A stretch of 62,600 bases of DNA from an uncultured Peptococcaceae bacterium (GTDB lineage Bacteria; Bacillota; Peptococcia; Peptococcales; Peptococcaceae): positions 1 through 62,600 of the forward strand of contig CAKQDL010000005.1 in NCBI GenBank assembly GCA_934229395.1. Direction: 5' to 3'. Shown piece by piece: positions 59,178-62,600 of the stretch (position 1 is the first letter of the stretch; every line of letters begins with the position of its first letter). The notes beneath the pieces are model-generated. The model was not told where the DNA came from, did no database searches, and worked only from the letters and a program-made list of their open reading frames with translations. A program made the translations under genes and the position numbers.

Positions 59178-59303
59178 TGACTATTTCCCTCCCTCCGGAA
59201 TCAACAGGAGAAATAGTGCTGTTGATCTGGACTTCAAACACACTCGCTATTATACGATAATAAGCCAGTGATTGCAAGCCAAATCTAACAATTCGCTAAA
59301 ATA

Positions 59304-59978
59304 TTACGCGCTCACCTGCTCAATACCACCGAACTTCAGGAAAAGCTTGAGGCATTGGCCTTGTAAAAAGGTGAACACAATCCCACACACCACTGCAGAC
59401 AAGGAATAGGTTGCAGCGCCTGTTAAAAGCACGGCAATATTGATGACCATCATGGTGGTGGCAATGTTAAAGCGTGGGTTCTTTTTGTTAAGAATCATGG
59501 CTACGGTGTCAAAGCTCACAGCTGTGGCCTTGGCGGCGATACAAAAATAATAGCCGCCCGCCACAAGGATGGCTGCAATTGGCGTGGCCAAAATAGGCGT
59601 GCCAAACACAAGAGGCACAACCACTTCAAACCCTGTCCAATGGAAGAGGTTAAAAAGCACCATATAGCACACACTCGAAAAAAGCGCCCCAACAAAATAG
59701 GTTTTACCCAAAAAGATGAGGCTAATCACAATAAGCAGCACCGTGAGAAAATCCACCCAAAAGGAGATGCTAATGCCCGTCCATCCCTCCAACACAAGGG
59801 AAAAGCTAGTGACACCGCCATTTAAGATGATTTTTGGCACCGTAATAAAGGCATAGGCGCCTGTAATGAGGATGTTGCCAATAAAAATGCGCAAAAATCT
59901 CAAATACGGCGCCTCACCTTCTGTTGTCAGCCGAAGGAGCTGGCGAATGCCGCCACCTTGGCCCTTTGACGCATCCAT
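59304..59978 (-). CDS. YitT-like (YczE/YyaS/YitT group) membrane protein
   Basis: This 224-residue protein starts at ATG 59978, sharing its A with the HIT gene stop (TGATG). An in-frame GTG 15 bases upstream is less likely. It has about five to six membrane helices with the conserved opening IGNILITGAYAFITVPKIILNGGVTSFSLVLEGWTGI. Unlike longer YitT proteins it lacks the C-terminal DUF2179 domain. The function is unknown. It is the last gene of the M50-mtaB-HIT-yitT operon. Confidence 0.78.
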   Translation of the reverse strand: MDASKGQGGGIRQLLRLTTEGEAPYLRFLRIFIGNILITGAYAFITVPKIILNGGVTSFSLVLEGWTGISISFWVDFLTVLLIVISLIFLGKTYFVGALFSSVCYMVLFNLFHWTGFEVVVPLVFGTPILATPIAAILVAGGYYFCIAAKATAVSFDTVAMILNKKNPRFNIATTMMVINIAVLLTGAATYSLSAVVCGIVFTFLQGQCLKLFLKFGGIEQVSA

Positions 59979-60322
59979 CAGCCTGGAGGCCACTTTAAGT
60001 CACGACCGCCCAATACGTGAACGTGCAAGTGTGGCACGCTTTGGCCACCTTGCTCGCCCGTGTTGGCCACGCAGCGGTAGCCGCTTTCTTCGATGCCTTC
60101 GCTCTTTACCACGGCTTGAATGGCATCAAGCATGGCTAGCATAAGGGCACCATCTTCTTGGGTCAATTGGCTCACGCTTTGTACATGGCGCTTTGGCACC
60201 ACCAAAACGTGAGTAGGTGCTTGTGGGTCTGCGTCGCGGAAGGCGCGCACAAGCTCATTTTCATACACGGTATCGGTTGGAATTTCACCGTTTGCGATTT
60301 TGCAGAAAATGCAATCACTCAT
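59978..60322 (-). CDS. HIT-family nucleotide-binding protein
   Basis: This 114-residue protein has CIFCKIANGEIPTD at the N-terminus and the histidine triad HLHVHVLGG (His98, His100, His102). HIT proteins hydrolyse nucleoside phosphoramidates or adenylated compounds. GGAGGAGGG lies before the ATG; it follows mtaB by two bases. Confidence 0.95.
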   Translation of the reverse strand: MSDCIFCKIANGEIPTDTVYENELVRAFRDADPQAPTHVLVVPKRHVQSVSQLTQEDGALMLAMLDAIQAVVKSEGIEESGYRCVANTGEQGGQSVPHLHVHVLGGRDLKWPPG

Positions 60323-60324
60323 CT

Positions 60325-61668
60325 TTATCCCTCCTCCTTTGTGGTTTCAACAACACCTATGAGGCGATTTTTGCCGGCCTCTGTGATGCGCACATCGACA
60401 AATTGGCCAGATGCAATGCCTTCGCCGGTGAAGTTAACAAATAAATAATTAGAGCTGTGGCCCGTCCATGAACCGTCCTCCATTGGCTCCTCAACCAAAA
60501 TGGTGAGGGTTTTGCCAACAAAGCGTTTCTCATAGTCGAGCTTATTTTTTTGCGCCACTTCGGCCATTTGCTTGGCGCGGCGCTCCTTGATTTGCGGATC
60601 AATTTGGTTGGTCATGGCTGCCGCTGGGGTGCCGGCGCGCATGGAATATTTAAAGATGTGCATATTGGCAAAGGCGATGTCGTTGCAAAAAACAAGGCTT
60701 TGCTTGAAATCCTCTTCGCTTTCGCCAGGGAAACCCACCATAAGGTCGGTGGTAATGGCGATGTTTGGCACCTTCTTACGAATGGCGCGCATCATATCGC
60801 GAAAGGCCTCGGTGTCGTAAGGGCGGCGCATTTCCTCTAGGGTATGGTCACAGCCGCTTTGGAGTGGCAAATGCAAATGCTGGGCCATACGCGGATTAGT
60901 GGCAATCATCTCAATGAGCTCATCGGTAACCTCTATGCCCTCAAGGGAGCCAATGCGCAGGCGTGCAATCTCGGTTTCTTCCAAGATGCGCTTGCAAAGG
61001 CCTGTAAGGTCACAGGTGGTGTCCTTCACGCCACGGCCATAGGCGCCAATATGAATGCCTGTAAGAATGACTTCCTTATAGCCCTGTGCCACAAGGGTGC
61101 GGATTTCTGCAAGGGTGTCCTCCTCACTACGTGAGCGGAGCGGCCCACGGGCGTAAGGAATCACGCAGTAGGCACAAAATTGGTCACAGCCCTCTTGAAT
61201 CTTTACATAGGCACGGGTCATGCCGCTCACACGCTCGTGAGGCAGGTCCTCATAAACAAAGAGTTCGTCGTCTGTTGGCAAATAGGTTGCCTTTTTGTGG
61301 TCAATTTTGTATTGCTCCACAGCCTCTACCACCTTGTGACGCTCGTTGGTGCCAATAATGAGGGACACCTCTGGAAGGCCCTCCAGCTCCTGTGGTGCCG
61401 TTTGGGCATAGCAGCCGCACACCACAATGGCCGCCTCTGGATTTTCTGAGGCAGCGCGGCGAATCATTTGGCGCGACTTGCGGTCGCTCAAATGAGTTAC
61501 CGAACAGGTATTAATCACGTACACATCGGCCTTTTCGTTAAAATTGGTCACCTCATAGCCAGCCTCTTGGAAAAGGGCCGCCATAATGGCGCTATCGTGT
61601 TGGTTGACCTTGCACCCTAGGGTATGAAAGGCCACTGTTGGTTGATTTTGGGTAGACAAATGCGTCAT
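60325..61668 (-). CDS. mtaB: tRNA (N6-L-threonylcarbamoyladenosine(37)-C2)-methylthiotransferase
   Basis: This 447-residue radical-SAM enzyme converts t6A37 of tRNA to ms2t6A. UPF0004 domain: FHTLGCKVNQHDSAIMAALF, INTCSVTHLSDRKSRQMIRR and VVCGCYAQ. The radical-SAM cluster is GCDQFCAYCVIPYARG (C-x3-C-x2-C). A TRAM domain ends the chain. The AGAGG directly abuts the ATG; a TTG nine bases on is an alternative start. Confidence 0.94.
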   Translation of the reverse strand: MTHLSTQNQPTVAFHTLGCKVNQHDSAIMAALFQEAGYEVTNFNEKADVYVINTCSVTHLSDRKSRQMIRRAASENPEAAIVVCGCYAQTAPQELEGLPEVSLIIGTNERHKVVEAVEQYKIDHKKATYLPTDDELFVYEDLPHERVSGMTRAYVKIQEGCDQFCAYCVIPYARGPLRSRSEEDTLAEIRTLVAQGYKEVILTGIHIGAYGRGVKDTTCDLTGLCKRILEETEIARLRIGSLEGIEVTDELIEMIATNPRMAQHLHLPLQSGCDHTLEEMRRPYDTEAFRDMMRAIRKKVPNIAITTDLMVGFPGESEEDFKQSLVFCNDIAFANMHIFKYSMRAGTPAAAMTNQIDPQIKERRAKQMAEVAQKNKLDYEKRFVGKTLTILVEEPMEDGSWTGHSSNYLFVNFTGEGIASGQFVDVRITEAGKNRLIGVVETTKEEG

Positions 61669-61679
61669 CCTCTCGTTTG

Positions 61680-62336
61680 TTATGAAATAAAGCTAGTAAG
61701 GCCATTGGCCACAAAGTTCAAGTAATCAAGCATGGTTTGGCGAAGCCAATAAAGTGGGCCATCTAGGCTGCCAATCATAAGGAGCAAAAAGAGCAAAATA
61801 AAGCCGTACTGCTCGTATTGCATCAGCTTAAAATATGCCTTATCTGGAAGCACCAAGGCCAGGACCTTTGACCCGTCGAGGGGTGGAAATGGCAAAAGGT
61901 TAAACATACCAAGGCCCACATTGATGATGGCTGAAACATAAACGAACTGGTAAATGTAGTATACCACCTCGCCCACATAGCCGCCTGTTGTCTTCACAAT
62001 AACATTAGCAATAATAAGGCACACCAAGGCCAAAATAAAATTGGCCACAGGCCCAGCCAGGGCCACAAGGGCCATGCCCTGCTTTGGCTTTTTGTAGTAG
62101 CGCGGGTTGACCTGCACAGGCTTGGCCCAGCCAAACTTAAAAATCACCAAAAAAAGTGCGCCCATAGGATCGATATGGTGCAAGGGGTTTAAACTCAAGC
62201 GCCCGTCGTACTTTGGCGATGGATCGCCTAGCTTGTAGCTTACATAGCCGTGGGCATACTCGTGCACGCAAAGTGCTGGAATAATCGCCACAAGGGTAAA
62301 TACAAGGTCTGTGATGCTAGGGATGAACTGACTCAT
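61680..62336 (-). CDS. site-2 protease family (M50) membrane metalloprotease
   Basis: This 218-residue protein is mostly membrane helices. It carries the zinc motif VHEYAH (His25, Glu26, His29) and the second ligand motif NLLPFPPLDGSK. It lacks a PDZ domain, like the short SpoIVFB-related group. It could cut a membrane-bound regulator; the substrate is unknown. It is the first gene of the operon with mtaB, 11 bases on. Confidence 0.9.
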   Translation of the reverse strand: MSQFIPSITDLVFTLVAIIPALCVHEYAHGYVSYKLGDPSPKYDGRLSLNPLHHIDPMGALFLVIFKFGWAKPVQVNPRYYKKPKQGMALVALAGPVANFILALVCLIIANVIVKTTGGYVGEVVYYIYQFVYVSAIINVGLGMFNLLPFPPLDGSKVLALVLPDKAYFKLMQYEQYGFILLFLLLMIGSLDGPLYWLRQTMLDYLNFVANGLTSFIS

Positions 62337-62445
62337 ACATCATCCTCCTTCTATTGATAAAAGTATTATACTGCATTCCTAGCCATTTTCCAACGCTTTC
62401 CCACTACTCTGCGCCCATCGTTGCCAAAACCCGTCAAATTTGCGC

Positions 62446-62490
62446 AAAAAAAGAAACGCCCCATTGGGACGTTTCAGCTTGTCGAAAAAG
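62446..62490. repeat. hairpin plus CAGCTTGTCGAAAAAG, edge of the dispersed repeat family
   Basis: AACGCCCCATTGGGACGTT is a hairpin whose sequence differs from the one at 7.45 kb, but both are followed by the same CAGCTTGTCGAAAAAG (62475-62490). The 62337-62600 stretch has no gene. Confidence 0.55.
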
Positions 62491-62559
62491 GGGCTGTCGG
62501 AAAATAGACAACCTCAAATAAATAAGGGGCTGTCGGAAAATAGACAACCTCAAATAAAT
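62488..62559. repeat. 36-bp tandem repeat, two identical copies
   Basis: The unit starting AAGGGGCTGTCGGAAAATAG and ending CAACCTCAAATAAAT occurs twice (62488-62523, 62524-62559) with no mismatch. The unit contains GGGGCTGTCGGAAAATAGACA, close to the motif near 10.38 kb. Confidence 0.85.
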
Positions 62560-62600
62560 AAGGGAGAGAGATTCGCACGAATCTCTCTCCCTTATTTTTC
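62560..62600 (+). terminator. hairpin with T-rich tail at the right edge
   Basis: AAGGGAGAGAGATTCG / CGAATCTCTCTCCCTT followed by ATTTTTC. No gene before it on this strand, so it probably serves a convergent gene beyond the window. Confidence 0.65.

Overview
The window looks like chromosomal DNA from an anaerobic Firmicute, most likely class Clostridia. The evidence is strong AGGAGG-type ribosome binding sites, tRNA genes without an encoded CCA, and a gene set of hybrid cluster protein, glutamine synthetase with an ANTAR regulator, a CotH kinase, SLH-domain surface proteins, a PadR/DUF1700/DUF4097 module and an orphan lantibiotic-immunity operon. I cannot name a genus. Most genes are on the minus strand. 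I see no prophage, no intact insertion sequence, no CRISPR array and no rRNA.

Layout. 0.1-7.3 kb: a compact three-gene minus-strand operon encoding a 1605-residue multidomain protein (HD, long helical region, NadD-like nucleotidyltransferase, possible acetyltransferase-like region, phosphoribosyltransferase-like end), a lactate/malate-dehydrogenase-like protein and a flavodoxin-fold reductase. This is the least explained locus. 7.7-12.1 kb: SDR, HAD phosphatase, RsuA-type pseudouridine synthase, CorC/HlyC-type membrane protein and an Rrf2 regulator. 12.3-13.0 kb: a small unknown protein and two identical tRNA-Lys(CTT) genes. 13.1-16.7 kb: CotH kinase / DUF4956 / VTC polyphosphate polymerase operon. 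16.9-24.3 kb: PatB-like beta-lyase, UMF1-type MFS, secreted nuclease, glnA with an ANTAR antiterminator, and a pRiA4b ORF-3 family protein. 24.5-28.9 kb: thiD under a TPP riboswitch, acyltransferase, esterase and an rsmH homologue with an N-terminal extension. 29.0-33.2 kb: PadR/DUF1700/DUF4097 operon, FAD oxidoreductase with an attenuator-like leader, and queH. 33.3-46.1 kb: topB, two D,D-carboxypeptidase paralogues, typA, rpmF with a YceD-like gene, two SLH-C39 paralogues, a polysaccharide deacetylase and a flavin-ferredoxin fusion. 46.6-52.6 kb: diguanylate cyclase, aldo/keto reductase with a divergent LysR, hcp and a truncated AAA ATPase preceded by tandem repeats. 52.6-58.4 kb: lantibiotic-immunity ABC transporter with its two-component system, then guaA. 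58.6-62.3 kb: small unknown, rpsU, YitT-like protein, HIT, mtaB and an M50 protease.

A dispersed repeat family recurs in intergenic DNA near 7.5, 10.3, 46.3 and 62.5 kb. Its two full copies are about 220-bp inverted-repeat elements. Two large palindromes that begin and end like an IS3-type terminus (13.0 and 24.4 kb) sit just downstream of genes. Likely broken reading frames occur in cotH (two compensating frameshifts), at 52.3 kb (AAA ATPase) and possibly around 27.4-27.8 kb.
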